Below are positions 9,255-17,586 of a DNA stretch of 64,000 bases, piece after piece. Each line of letters starts with the position of its first letter. Within the stretch, counting starts at the first letter, position 1. The stretch is taken from contig BEHX01000004.1 in the NCBI GenBank assembly GCA_002898295.1, forward strand, positions 1-64,000, in the 5' to 3' direction. The DNA is from a bacterium HR21 (GTDB lineage: Bacteria > Bacteroidota > Ignavibacteria > Kapaibacteriales > HRBIN21). Position numbers and translations under genes: made by a program. The notes below the pieces were generated by a model. The model did not search any database. It was not told the origin of the DNA and was given only the letters and a program-made list of their open reading frames with translations.

Positions 9255-10603
9255 AGGCGCAGACAGTGTACATCTGCCAGAACTGCGGAGCGACCTCCGC
9301 CCGCTGGACCGGGCGCTGTCCTGTTTGTGGTCAGTGGGACACGTTCGTTGAGGAGCGTCGCGAGCGCGCTGGGGACCGCACCCAGTACCGTTCAACACCA
9401 GCCCAGCCTCTGCCTCTCTCAGCTGTTGGCACACACCCGCTGGAGCGCCTCTCCACAGGGATCGGCGAGCTCGACCGCGTAACCGGGGGCGGCTTCGTGC
9501 CCGGCTCGCTCGTCCTCGTTGCAGGTGACCCAGGGGTTGGGAAATCAACACTGCTGCTGCAGGTCTGCGCCGCGCTCGGCTCTGTGCAATCGCTCTACAT
9601 TTCGGGCGAGGAGTCCTTAGAACAGCTCCGTCTGCGGGCAGAACGCATTCGCCCGTCACCCAGCACCCTTCTGGTGCTTGCAGAAACAGAACTGGAGGCG
9701 GTGTGCACCGCAATCACGCAGAGTACGGCAGCAGTTGTGGTCATTGACTCCGTGCAGACCCTCTACAGCCCCGACCTAGAGTCGCCTCCCGGCTCTGTGG
9801 CACAGGTACGGGAAGCCGCTACTCGGCTTCAGAAACTGGCAAAGCAGCGCGGGACCGTTATCATCCTCATCGGGCACGTCACCAAAGAGGGGCTTATCGC
9901 CGGTCCGAAAGTGCTCGAACACATTGTGGACACCGTCTTGCAGCTGGAGGGCGAAGTCCCGTATGCGTATCGCATTCTCCGGGCACTCAAGAACCGCTTC
10001 GGTCCGACACACGAGCTAGGCTTTTTCGAGATGACCGCCACCGGGCTACGGGAGCTCCCGAATCCATCGGCGCTGTTCGTGAGCCGGACTTCCGCCGGGG
10101 AGTCTGGTGTTGCTATCGCCGCCGTTCTGGAGGGAACCCGTCCCCTGCTGGTCGAGGTACAAGCGCTGGTGACACCGAGCGCGTATGCGGTGCCGCAGCG
10201 TACCATGACGGGCTACGACTCCCGACGACTGCAGATGATTATGGCAGTGCTGGAACGCCGGCTCGGGATCGGTCTTCGGCAGTATGACTTGTTTGCAAAC
10301 ATCGTCGGCGGGCTGCGCCTGGACGATCCTGCCGTTGATGCTGCCGTTGCGCTCGCCATCGTGAGCTCCTATCGGGAACATCCTCTGCCAGCCGATACCG
10401 CACTGTTTGGCGAGCTCGGGCTGACGGGAGAGCTGCGCCCTGTCCGGCTGCCTGAGCTTCGCGTCAACGAAGCACGCCGGCTCGGTATCCGACGCCTTCT
10501 CCTGCCGAAAGCGAACGCCGATGCCGTTGCCGAGGTTGCCGAGACACTCGAACTCATCCCCGTCGATCGCCTCTCGCTCGCGTTGGCGCACCTCTTCCCA
10601 TAG
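9251..10603 (+). CDS. radA: DNA repair protein RadA (Sms)
   Basis: At 450 residues and starting from GTG inside the previous stop, this shows every RadA hallmark. There is an N-terminal C4 zinc finger (CQNCG and CPVCG), a Walker A motif GDPGVGKST near residues 92-100, a KNRFG motif, and a C-terminal Lon-protease-like domain without protease residues. RadA is a branch-migrating helicase that processes recombination intermediates. It is followed by a sigma factor gene 25 bases downstream. Confidence 0.96.
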   Translation: MKAQTVYICQNCGATSARWTGRCPVCGQWDTFVEERRERAGDRTQYRSTPAQPLPLSAVGTHPLERLSTGIGELDRVTGGGFVPGSLVLVAGDPGVGKSTLLLQVCAALGSVQSLYISGEESLEQLRLRAERIRPSPSTLLVLAETELEAVCTAITQSTAAVVVIDSVQTLYSPDLESPPGSVAQVREAATRLQKLAKQRGTVIILIGHVTKEGLIAGPKVLEHIVDTVLQLEGEVPYAYRILRALKNRFGPTHELGFFEMTATGLRELPNPSALFVSRTSAGESGVAIAAVLEGTRPLLVEVQALVTPSAYAVPQRTMTGYDSRRLQMIMAVLERRLGIGLRQYDLFANIVGGLRLDDPAVDAAVALAIVSSYREHPLPADTALFGELGLTGELRPVRLPELRVNEARRLGIRRLLLPKANADAVAEVAETLELIPVDRLSLALAHLFP

Positions 10604-10628
10604 CTGTCCCATAACAACCGGAGGAGTT

Positions 10629-11270
10629 ATGCCCCTTCGTGCCGCGGAATTGAAAAGCCTGGCAGACGCCGATGACGAACAGTTGATGGCACTGTTCCAG
10701 AACGAAAACTCCGAGGCTGCCTACACGGTGCTGGTCCGCCGGTACAAATCCCCGATCGTGAACTTTCTCTACCGCTTCGTGGGCAACTATGACGACGCCC
10801 TTGATTTAGCACAGGAAACGTTTCTGCGCCTCTACAAGTACAAGCACACGTATGAGCCTACGCAACGCTTCTCAACATGGCTCTATACAATTGCCACCAA
10901 TGTCGCACGAACCTTCTACCGGCAGCGCCGTCGCCTCGCCGAGCTTCCCTTCTCCTCACTCCGGCGCTCGGAAGAAGAAGAGGAAGCCGAGTGGGAAATC
11001 CCCGACACGAGCTACTTGCCCGATACGCGAGTAGACTCCGACTATATCGCCCAGCGAATCCAGCAAGCTCTCATGCAACTACCGCCCGTCTTCCGCGAGG
11101 CAGTTATCCTGCGGGACATCATGGAGCTCTCGTACGAAGAGATTGCCGAAGCCACGCAGACCGAGCTCGGGACCGTCAAGTCCCGTATCAACCGTGCTCG
11201 CCGGCGCCTGCAGGAGCTGCTGCGCGATCTTTACGAGGAATTGTACGGCAGAGTCCCTGACCAGCCATGA
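10629..11270 (+). CDS. ECF-type RNA polymerase sigma factor (sigma-70 family)
   Basis: From ATG 10629, behind a textbook GGAGGAG ribosome site, 213 residues are encoded. Region 2 (about residues 35-100) holds DDALDLAQETFLRLYKY and FSTWLYTIATNVA, the core-binding and -10 recognition helices. Region 4 (about 145-200) holds LPPVFREAVILRDIMELSYE and GTVKSRINRARRRL, the helix-turn-helix. The two-domain layout defines ECF factors. The downstream membrane protein, joined by an ATGA overlap, is a likely anti-sigma factor, so activity is probably controlled by release from the membrane. The stimulus is unknown. Confidence 0.92.
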   Translation: MPLRAAELKSLADADDEQLMALFQNENSEAAYTVLVRRYKSPIVNFLYRFVGNYDDALDLAQETFLRLYKYKHTYEPTQRFSTWLYTIATNVARTFYRQRRRLAELPFSSLRRSEEEEEAEWEIPDTSYLPDTRVDSDYIAQRIQQALMQLPPVFREAVILRDIMELSYEEIAEATQTELGTVKSRINRARRRLQELLRDLYEELYGRVPDQP

Positions 11271-11713
11271 CACACCAGTCTGAGCACAAGCCTTTGCTGA
11301 AAGCCTTTCTCCCTCCCGTACCAGTGCCGCAGGACTTCGAAGAGAGGCTCTGGCTCCGGCGTATGCTGCAGGCTTTGCCAATCCCGACTGTACCAGACCA
11401 CTTCGAAGAGAGACTCTGGGAGCGGCTACACAGAGAGTCTCAGAAGGCATTCCTCCGACGCTTGGGGCTACTCTCCCTCTTTGTACTCGCCCTCGGTGGC
11501 AGTGTCGCCGGTGTCTGGCACTTTCTCCAAAAGTCACGGGAGTTCCCTGCTGCTCCCCTCCGTCCGGTCGTTCAGATTGAGCCCCTCACCGTCCCGGTGA
11601 CGCCACCTTCTCCAACTCCGAGCCTCCCTGGGCGAACTTCTACGGCACCACCTCAATCTCCTGCTGCTCCCATCACTGGCGGGACTCACCCGCTGCCACC
11701 CCCCGAGGAGTAA
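11267..11713 (+). CDS. Putative membrane anti-sigma factor with duplicated N-terminal motif
   Basis: The protein has 148 residues. The N-terminal cytoplasmic part carries two copies of the motif VPxxFEERLWxR, 22 residues apart. One membrane helix lies near residues 64-85. The outer tail is very rich in Pro, Ser and Thr. The start overlaps the stop of the ECF sigma gene, the usual position for a cognate anti-sigma factor. No ZAS-type His-Cys-Cys zinc motif is seen. The call rests on topology and position rather than a recognised domain. A strong terminator follows. Confidence 0.6.
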   Translation: MTHQSEHKPLLKAFLPPVPVPQDFEERLWLRRMLQALPIPTVPDHFEERLWERLHRESQKAFLRRLGLLSLFVLALGGSVAGVWHFLQKSREFPAAPLRPVVQIEPLTVPVTPPSPTPSLPGRTSTAPPQSPAAPITGGTHPLPPPEE

Positions 11714-11734
11714 GGTCCTGCTCTCCAAAGTACA

Positions 11735-11775
11735 GAGGGCGTACCCGTTTCCCGGGTACGCCCTCACGCTTTTCC
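11735..11775 (+). terminator. Rho-independent terminator after the sigma/anti-sigma genes
   Basis: A perfect 13-bp inverted repeat (11735-11747 and 11753-11765) encloses a 5-base loop and is followed by a short T run (CGCTTTTCC). It lies 21 bases after the stop of the anti-sigma-like gene and ends the long plus-strand run that begins at the ATP synthase genes. Confidence 0.8.
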
Positions 11776-11804
11776 TGAAAGGCTGTCTCATTCTCCCCCG
11801 TCGG

Positions 11805-11840
11805 GGGTACCCTACGGGCGCTTCAACGCCCGGGGTACCC
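11805..11840. repeat. Second GC-rich hairpin between convergent genes
   Basis: CGGGCG (11815-11820) pairs with CGCCCG (11827-11832) around the loop CTTCAA. The outer arms are both the palindrome GGGTACCC (11805-11812 and 11833-11840), leaving a two-base bulge. It sits 31 bases downstream of the 3' end of the 3-hydroxyanthranilate dioxygenase gene and may end minus-strand transcription, although no clear T run follows on that strand. Confidence 0.5.
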
Positions 11841-11870
11841 ACTCGCAGGGGATACAGCTTCCACTGCCGT

Positions 11871-12401
11871 CTATTCGCGCGCCGGTTGGGGTGGTTCCAT
11901 GACTGCCCCGCACTTCTTACACGTGCGGAGCTCCAGGGAGCTGTAGAAGCGCTCAAAGACGCGTGGAAGCTGCTCGACGATGTCGCTGACGTGGAGGAAC
12001 TCCTCGTAGAGCTTGTTTCCACACCGTTCACAGAACCACATAAAGCCATCCAGCTCGTCTGGACGCCGCTTCCGTTCAATGACCAGCCCGACCGTGTTCG
12101 CCGGGCGTTGCGGTGAATGTGGCACCCGCGGCGGCAAAAGGAAAATCTCCCCCTCCCGGATCGGGATGTCCTTCGGCTGACCGTCCTCAATGACCTTCAG
12201 CACAATATCGCCCTCGATCTGGTAGAAGAACTCCTCGCCCTCGTCGTAGTGGTAATCCTTCCGGGAGTTGGGACCACCTACCACCATGATGATGAAGTCC
12301 TCGTTGTCCTTGTAGACCACCGCATTCCCCACCGGAGGTTTGAGCAGCGAGCGATGCTCCTCAATCCATTGGCGGAAGTTGATCGGAGGCAGCAGTGCCA
12401 T
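11871..12401 (-). CDS. nbaC: 3-hydroxyanthranilate 3,4-dioxygenase
   Basis: A single cupin of 176 residues. The iron ligands are visible in DYHYDEGEEFFYQ (H and E), with a second histidine in PPRVPHSPQRP. A substrate-binding arginine follows in SPQRP and a glutamate in VIERKR. The C-terminus has two CxxC pairs (FCERCG, CKKCG), the rubredoxin-like metal site of bacterial and fungal homologues. The enzyme opens 3-hydroxyanthranilate on the route to quinolinate and NAD, or in tryptophan degradation. Kynurenine 3-monooxygenase lies at 43845-45269; kynureninase and tryptophan dioxygenase are not in the window. It is separated by 112 bases from the upstream TPR gene. Confidence 0.94.
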   Translation of the reverse strand: MALLPPINFRQWIEEHRSLLKPPVGNAVVYKDNEDFIIMVVGGPNSRKDYHYDEGEEFFYQIEGDIVLKVIEDGQPKDIPIREGEIFLLPPRVPHSPQRPANTVGLVIERKRRPDELDGFMWFCERCGNKLYEEFLHVSDIVEQLPRVFERFYSSLELRTCKKCGAVMEPPQPARE

Positions 12402-12513
12402 GAGAGGTCCCTTGCGCTAGTCGAACCTTCGTGCCTGTGCTCCTTGGACCGGACGCAATTTACGGAAAAGAGTCCGAAGTGCGAGAGACACAAATTCCTT
12501 GTACACCAACGTG

Positions 12514-14511
12514 TTATGGAATTCGCCGCGGTGCCTGTCCCGGAGCCGTCCTCGGCTGTTCGGAGGGCTCAGCAGAACCGGGCACGATGGGCGCGGGGGA
12601 AGCTTCCGGGGTAAGAGTCGGTGGGGCTGGCAGCTCCGGCGCAGGGCGCGGTGGTTGGGAGGGCTCCCCGTACTGCTGCAGGATTGTCTCCACAGGAATT
12701 CCCTCGCGCCGAGCACGGGCATAGGCAACACTGAGGCGGACATCGGCAGCGTATTCCGAGCTCGGGTAGCGCTCGACGAGCTGCCGGTAGTACAGCACGG
12801 CGCTGTCCAGGTTCCGTAATGGAGGATGCTCATAGAACCAGCCCAGGGCATAGAGAGCCCGCGGAGCATAGGGCGAGCCTGGGAACCGTTCAACGAGGGT
12901 GGAGAGCTGCTTCTGCGCAAGGGCATACTCTCCGACACGCCAGAGGCGTATCCCAGAGTCATAGAGCTCAGCTGCTGTGTCAATGTCTGCCTCCGTCACA
13001 TAGCCTAGCAGGCGCTGCGCTTCCCTGCCGTACGGCGTCTTCGGGCAGCACGCAACGATGGCTTCCAGGAGGGAGTCGGCCTGGCTGGGCTGGGTCGTGG
13101 TCAGGAGGTGAGCCAGAGCAAACCAGCTCCGCGCCCGAGCGCTCCCCGTGTCCGGGGCAACTTCTGCTGCCTGAGTATAGAAATGCTGTGCTGAATCTGG
13201 TTTCCCGAGCACAGCGTAGACGCGTCCGAGCTCGTAGAAGGCAGCGCTGAGGACATTTCGGAGACTGTCGGAGAGCTCCTCCGGTACTCCAGGATTCCGC
13301 TGGAGCTGCTGCAGCGTTGCCATTGCTCGCTCCCAGCGGGTGAGCACTTCGCTATAGAAGCGGGCTTTGTGGAAGACCGGCGAGCGCGTGACGCTGGCAC
13401 GGGCGAACAGACGTTGGGCAGCCCGGTAGTCCCCGCGCCGGAGCACACGCATAGCTTCCTCGTACTGCACTGCCAACAGGGCGGGATTGCCGGGGAAGGC
13501 TGAATCGGCTCGCCGTTCCAGCTGCTGCAGCGTGTCCGGCGCGCTCCCCATTCGGCGCCGGAGAGCAAGCTCCTGCGCCAGGGTATAGCTCAGCCATTGC
13601 TCGTAGCGCCGACGCCGCTTGAGTTCGTTGAGCAGCTCTTCTGCTTCCCGGTAGCGACCACTGCGCGCCAAGGCGGCAGCGCGGTAGAGCTTTGCTTCGT
13701 ACTCAATCACCAGGCTGGGGCTATGGCGGAAGACCTCCGCGAAGGCATCAGCAGCCTGCTCGAAACGCCCGACACGGTAGAACAGCGCAGCAAGCTCGAG
13801 CTGCCAGCGGGCGCGTTGCTCCCCATCGGGGGACAGCAGAATAGCCTGACGGTAGGGACGGAAAGCCTCCTCCAGCTCGCCCCGACTCAAGGCAAGCTCT
13901 GCCTGCAGACGGAAGGCTTCACTGAGGACATCGAAACGCTTGTGATACCAGCCAATGTCCACGGCACGGGAGAGAGCTTGCCGACCAAGGGTGAACTTCC
14001 GTTGCATCAAGTACGCCTTTGCCAGAAGGAGCTGGGCATCGGGTGCAAGTTCCCCTTGCGGGAAAAGCTGTAGCAGCTCTTGACACTTACTCTGCGCCGG
14101 CAGCCACTCACCGCGGTAGAAAAATGCTTGCGCCATCAAGAAGAGAGCATTGTCAACGAAGTCCGAACGTGCCCGGAAGGCGAGAATTTTCGAGCCCTTC
14201 TGCAGGATAGAATCCAGCTGCTTTTGGACCAGCTGGAGCTTCGGTGGCTCAATGAGGAACTCGCGGAGAAATGGCGGGATTTCTCCCGCTTCTGCCTCCG
14301 GAATGATAGCCGAATCCGGGACGAAGACACGCGGGCGTTGTGTACGGCGTGTCTCGTCGTAGTATCCAAACTCTTCTTCTACCTCGCTCATGAGGCGGTG
14401 CATGTTGTAGTAGATGTTGAAGTACGCCTCGGTATTGCGCCACAGCTGGCAGCCGCTACTGAGCACGGCGAGAGTCGTTACAGCAAGGGCAAGCGCGGTT
14501 CGAGCTCCCAT
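12514..14511 (-). CDS. Tetratricopeptide-repeat lipoprotein
   Basis: Reading from ATG 14511 gives 665 residues with a signal peptide ending in the lipobox LSSGC (Cys near residue 21). An upstream in-frame ATG at 14586 would bury this signal and is rejected. The rest is mostly helical TPR-type repeats, recognisable by alternating ALY.LG/A...Y spacing, from about residue 105 to 610. A Pro-rich tail holding runs such as PRPAPELPAPP follows. Such periplasmic TPR lipoproteins scaffold envelope assembly in Bacteroidota-like bacteria, but no specific role can be assigned. It overlaps the 3' end of the M61 peptidase gene by 34 bases. Confidence 0.8.
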   Translation of the reverse strand: MGARTALALAVTTLAVLSSGCQLWRNTEAYFNIYYNMHRLMSEVEEEFGYYDETRRTQRPRVFVPDSAIIPEAEAGEIPPFLREFLIEPPKLQLVQKQLDSILQKGSKILAFRARSDFVDNALFLMAQAFFYRGEWLPAQSKCQELLQLFPQGELAPDAQLLLAKAYLMQRKFTLGRQALSRAVDIGWYHKRFDVLSEAFRLQAELALSRGELEEAFRPYRQAILLSPDGEQRARWQLELAALFYRVGRFEQAADAFAEVFRHSPSLVIEYEAKLYRAAALARSGRYREAEELLNELKRRRRYEQWLSYTLAQELALRRRMGSAPDTLQQLERRADSAFPGNPALLAVQYEEAMRVLRRGDYRAAQRLFARASVTRSPVFHKARFYSEVLTRWERAMATLQQLQRNPGVPEELSDSLRNVLSAAFYELGRVYAVLGKPDSAQHFYTQAAEVAPDTGSARARSWFALAHLLTTTQPSQADSLLEAIVACCPKTPYGREAQRLLGYVTEADIDTAAELYDSGIRLWRVGEYALAQKQLSTLVERFPGSPYAPRALYALGWFYEHPPLRNLDSAVLYYRQLVERYPSSEYAADVRLSVAYARARREGIPVETILQQYGEPSQPPRPAPELPAPPTLTPEASPAPIVPGSAEPSEQPRTAPGQAPRRIP

Positions 14512-16388
14512 GGCGACCAGAGGCTTACTGGGAGAGTATCCAAGGCATCTGCCGGAACGAACTCTGGCAAGGGGCGTTCCAGCCATGCTCGGCAGAGCCG
14601 TGCCTGGGGTGTCCCTTCCTCCGCTTGGAGCTCCAGCCGGACTTGGCGGCTTGGCTCCGGCGTTATCGTCGTCGTATACAGCCGTCCATTACTGGCAGCG
14701 GTGAGCTCAAGCTCTCCATCGCTCATCCCAAGGAGGGCTTCCCATTGAGCGCGGGTGCGCAGGCGTATACCGTTGAGTGCTACAAGCTCATCACCGACAG
14801 CAATTCCAGCCCGTGCAGCTGGCGAGAACTCTTCCACCCGCTCGACAATCAAGCCCCCGGGCTCCTCGCGCAGAGTCAGCCCTGTAAAGCGGGATGCAGG
14901 GATTCTCCCGAAGACGAAGCGCTCTCCCAAGAGCCGCTCCTCCAGTGTGGCAGTATTCCACCGGAGCTGCAGTCCAAGAGCCGGGAGCACCTCCTCATAG
15001 GGCAGCTCTCCCCGCTCTGTGAGCCACTCCATGAGCACACCCCGCAGCTGCACACCCGTTCCTGCCTCCAGTGCTTCGAGAACTTCCTCCTCTGAGATGC
15101 CGCGTTCGGGATGGTTCTGTGCCCACCGCCACAGCTCCTGCAAGCCGTGCTGGAGCCGCCTTTTCCCCTGCGTCTGCTGCAGAATCCACGCATCCGCAAG
15201 CCACGCAATCAGACCGCCTTTCAGGTAGTACGAGGGAAATCGATTGGGTCCGTCGGGACTCCTGCCGTAGAGCTTCACCCAGGCAAGGAAGCTGCTGTCC
15301 CGCACGGAGAGGTAGAAGCGTCCGGGCACATGCGATAACTGCTGGACTTCCAGCCCCAAGTGTACGAGAAGCTCCTGCTGCGTAAAAAAGCCGCACCAGT
15401 ACGGGAGCAGCATCTCGTAGTACGAGGTAATCCCCTCAACCAGCCAGAGCAGCGGCGTGTAATGCTCCTGGCTGTAATCGAATGGACCCAGCCCTTCGGG
15501 GCGAATCCGCTTGCCGTTCCACGTGTGGAAAAACTCATGGCAGATCAGGCGCAGGAACCGGTGTACACCGGACAATTCGCGCAGTGCCGCTGGCTCCACT
15601 CCGATGACGCTCGACCGCGCGTGTTCGAGCCCACCGAGAATATCCGGGGCAATGTGGAAGAAGAAGACGTACCGGTCGTACGGCAATTCCCCATCCCAGA
15701 ACGCCCACGTCATGCGGACAATGTGCTCGGTTGCGCGGACAATCCACTGCTCATCTACCGGCTCATCGGCCAGAATCGCAACTTCATGCAGGCGCTGCCC
15801 GAGCGTGAAGGGATAGACCCGGTGATTGCCCAGCTGGATTGGGGAATCGGCCAGAATGTCGTAGGTCAGCGCACCCAGCCGCGGTGGGAACCCGTAATCC
15901 ACAGGCGCCAACGGCGTGGTTACCCGTCGCCAGCGCGCCGGGTCATACTCCAAAACGACGTGATGCGGCTCCCAGAGCCGCCCCTCAACGTAGGGCAAAC
16001 AGTTCGATGGCATGATGAACGCCTGCCAGCGGTCGACGTGGGTAGTCCGCACTGAGCGTTCATTGCCGAAGTACACTGCCTTGAGGTAGACCTTCTGCGT
16101 CCCGTCACAGCGGATACGGAAGCGGTTCTTCGCCCGCCATTCTACCTCCAGCGGGCGTCCCTGCTCATCGAGCACTCCTTCAAGGGTGAAATCCGTGATG
16201 AACTCCCGCACCTTATAGCTGCCCGGTGTCCACGAAGGCAAGACGAACTCCAGAAAGGGTTCGCCGCGAGTTGCCACCTCAATCCGGATATCGAGCAGAT
16301 GGCGCTCAGCACGCTCGAAGGAGAGCACGTAGCAGATATCTGCCGGCAGACCGAAAACCTCCCGATCGCGCTGGTCAAGCCGATACAT
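14478..16388 (-). CDS. M61-family metallopeptidase with C-terminal PDZ domain
   Basis: A protein of 636 residues read from ATG 16388. The zinc motif HEFFH lies near residues 284-288, and a downstream WLVEGITSYYE supplies the third ligand, as in M61 glycyl aminopeptidases. An N-terminal beta-rich domain with LPSWTPGSYKVREF is typical of the family. A PDZ domain occupies the C-terminal part, with SPAARAGIAVGDELVALNG. No signal peptide is evident from this start, so it may be cytoplasmic. The start overlaps the upstream methyltransferase gene by 14 bases, and its end overlaps the TPR lipoprotein start. Confidence 0.9.
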   Translation of the reverse strand: MYRLDQRDREVFGLPADICYVLSFERAERHLLDIRIEVATRGEPFLEFVLPSWTPGSYKVREFITDFTLEGVLDEQGRPLEVEWRAKNRFRIRCDGTQKVYLKAVYFGNERSVRTTHVDRWQAFIMPSNCLPYVEGRLWEPHHVVLEYDPARWRRVTTPLAPVDYGFPPRLGALTYDILADSPIQLGNHRVYPFTLGQRLHEVAILADEPVDEQWIVRATEHIVRMTWAFWDGELPYDRYVFFFHIAPDILGGLEHARSSVIGVEPAALRELSGVHRFLRLICHEFFHTWNGKRIRPEGLGPFDYSQEHYTPLLWLVEGITSYYEMLLPYWCGFFTQQELLVHLGLEVQQLSHVPGRFYLSVRDSSFLAWVKLYGRSPDGPNRFPSYYLKGGLIAWLADAWILQQTQGKRRLQHGLQELWRWAQNHPERGISEEEVLEALEAGTGVQLRGVLMEWLTERGELPYEEVLPALGLQLRWNTATLEERLLGERFVFGRIPASRFTGLTLREEPGGLIVERVEEFSPAARAGIAVGDELVALNGIRLRTRAQWEALLGMSDGELELTAASNGRLYTTTITPEPSRQVRLELQAEEGTPQARLCRAWLERPLPEFVPADALDTLPVSLWSPWELEPRLPLL

Positions 16389-17166
16389 CGCAGCAAACCT
16401 GCACGGTAGAGAGACTCTGCTGACGCTGTCGACGGATTTCAAACAGAAGCACCGCCGCGGCTGCCGAAGCGTTCAGCGAAGCGATCTTGCCGAAAAGCGG
16501 AATGCGAACCACGCGGTCACATAGCGCCCGGATGCTGGGGCGCATCCCTCGGTGTTCGCTCCCGATGACAAGCACGAGCGAACAATCGGCAAAGGGTTCC
16601 CAGCAGAGGTGTTCCCCATCCGGCGCAGTGCCGATAATCCACCACCCCTGTTCTTGCAGCCTCCGGAGAGCCGCACCGAGGTTCGGCACATGAGCCACCG
16701 GCAGATGGAGCAAAGCTCCTGCGGCTGCTTTCAGTGTCGCTGGTGTCAGCGGTGCACTGTGGCAGCGGGGAAGGAGCAATCCGTGAGCGCCGGCTGCTTC
16801 GGCACTGCGGGCAATAGCTCCAAGATTCTGCGGATCTTCAATGCCATCGAGGGCAACCAGCAGCCCCTCTTCCCCCGCAGGGATAGCCTCCAGTACCTCG
16901 GCAAGAGAGCGCACCGGCACCGGAGAGAGCAATGCCAGAACCCCCTGCGTTTCCCTGACGGCAACACCTGCTGCCCGAGCCAGCTCGGTGAAACGTTCCC
17001 GATCAACCACCGTGCAGGGAACGCCCACGCTGCGGGCACGAGCACGGAACTCTTGCTCATCCCGGATGCCGTAAAGTAGGTATACCTTCTGTACTCCCTC
17101 CCGGCGGCGAAGCGCCTCGAGCACGGGACGGCGACCGTAGAGGTATATGCTCGGCTGCTGGCTCAT
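16375..17166 (-). CDS. rlmB: SpoU-family 2'-O-ribose RNA methyltransferase (RlmB-like)
   Basis: The 263-residue product has an N-terminal substrate-binding domain starting YLYGRRPVLEALRR. A C-terminal SpoU (trefoil-knot) methyltransferase domain follows, with the three classical motifs NLGAIARSAEAAG, LVIGSEHRGM and IPLFGKIASLNASAAAAV. RlmB methylates G2251 of 23S rRNA; relatives TrmH and TsnR share the motifs, so target assignment is inference. It follows rpsP after an 8-base gap and overlaps the next gene. Confidence 0.88.
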   Translation of the reverse strand: MSQQPSIYLYGRRPVLEALRRREGVQKVYLLYGIRDEQEFRARARSVGVPCTVVDRERFTELARAAGVAVRETQGVLALLSPVPVRSLAEVLEAIPAGEEGLLVALDGIEDPQNLGAIARSAEAAGAHGLLLPRCHSAPLTPATLKAAAGALLHLPVAHVPNLGAALRRLQEQGWWIIGTAPDGEHLCWEPFADCSLVLVIGSEHRGMRPSIRALCDRVVRIPLFGKIASLNASAAAAVLLFEIRRQRQQSLSTVQVCCDVSA

Positions 17167-17174
17167 ACGAGCTG

Positions 17175-17573
17175 CTACGCATGCGGTGTCTCTGCCGCGA
17201 CTTTCCGCCGAGCCTCACGCTGCTTGCGGCGTTCCTTCAGGCGGAAATACCGCTGGCGAACACGCTCCTTATGTTCAGCAACCAGGCGCTCGATCTCCTC
17301 CGGGGATTTCCCCGCCTTCATCAAGCGCCATCGCAGGAGAATCCCTTCGTAGCTCAGCAGCAGGCGAACTGTGTGTGTCGGACGTGCCCCCACAGCGAGC
17401 CAGTAGAGCGCCCGCTCAGGATCAATGACAATCGTGGAGGGAGTGGTGTTTGGATCGTAGTAGCCGATACGCTCGATGAAGCGCCCATCGCGGGGTGAGC
17501 GGCTGTCGGCAGCGACGATGTCATAGAAAGCGTAGTTGCGCCGTCCTCGGCGCCGCAAGCGGAGCTTGACCAT
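17175..17573 (-). CDS. rpsP: 30S ribosomal protein bS16
   Basis: The N-terminus reads [20 protein letters not shown], with [19 protein letters not shown] following, unmistakable for S16. At 132 residues it has a basic, Lys/Arg/Glu-rich C-terminal extension of about 45 residues beyond the core. It lies 13 bases downstream of ffh, an ffh-rpsP pairing common across bacteria. Downstream is a 23S rRNA methyltransferase instead of the usual rimM-trmD. Confidence 0.97.
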   Translation of the reverse strand: MVKLRLRRRGRRNYAFYDIVAADSRSPRDGRFIERIGYYDPNTTPSTIVIDPERALYWLAVGARPTHTVRLLLSYEGILLRWRLMKAGKSPEEIERLVAEHKERVRQRYFRLKERRKQREARRKVAAETPHA

Positions 17574-17586
17574 GGGAAGTGTGGAC

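Noticed and set aside
8022-9713. A 563-codon minus-strand frame across the acyl-CoA synthetase and radA
   Set aside because: It spans two well-supported plus-strand genes, and its translation has no family motif.
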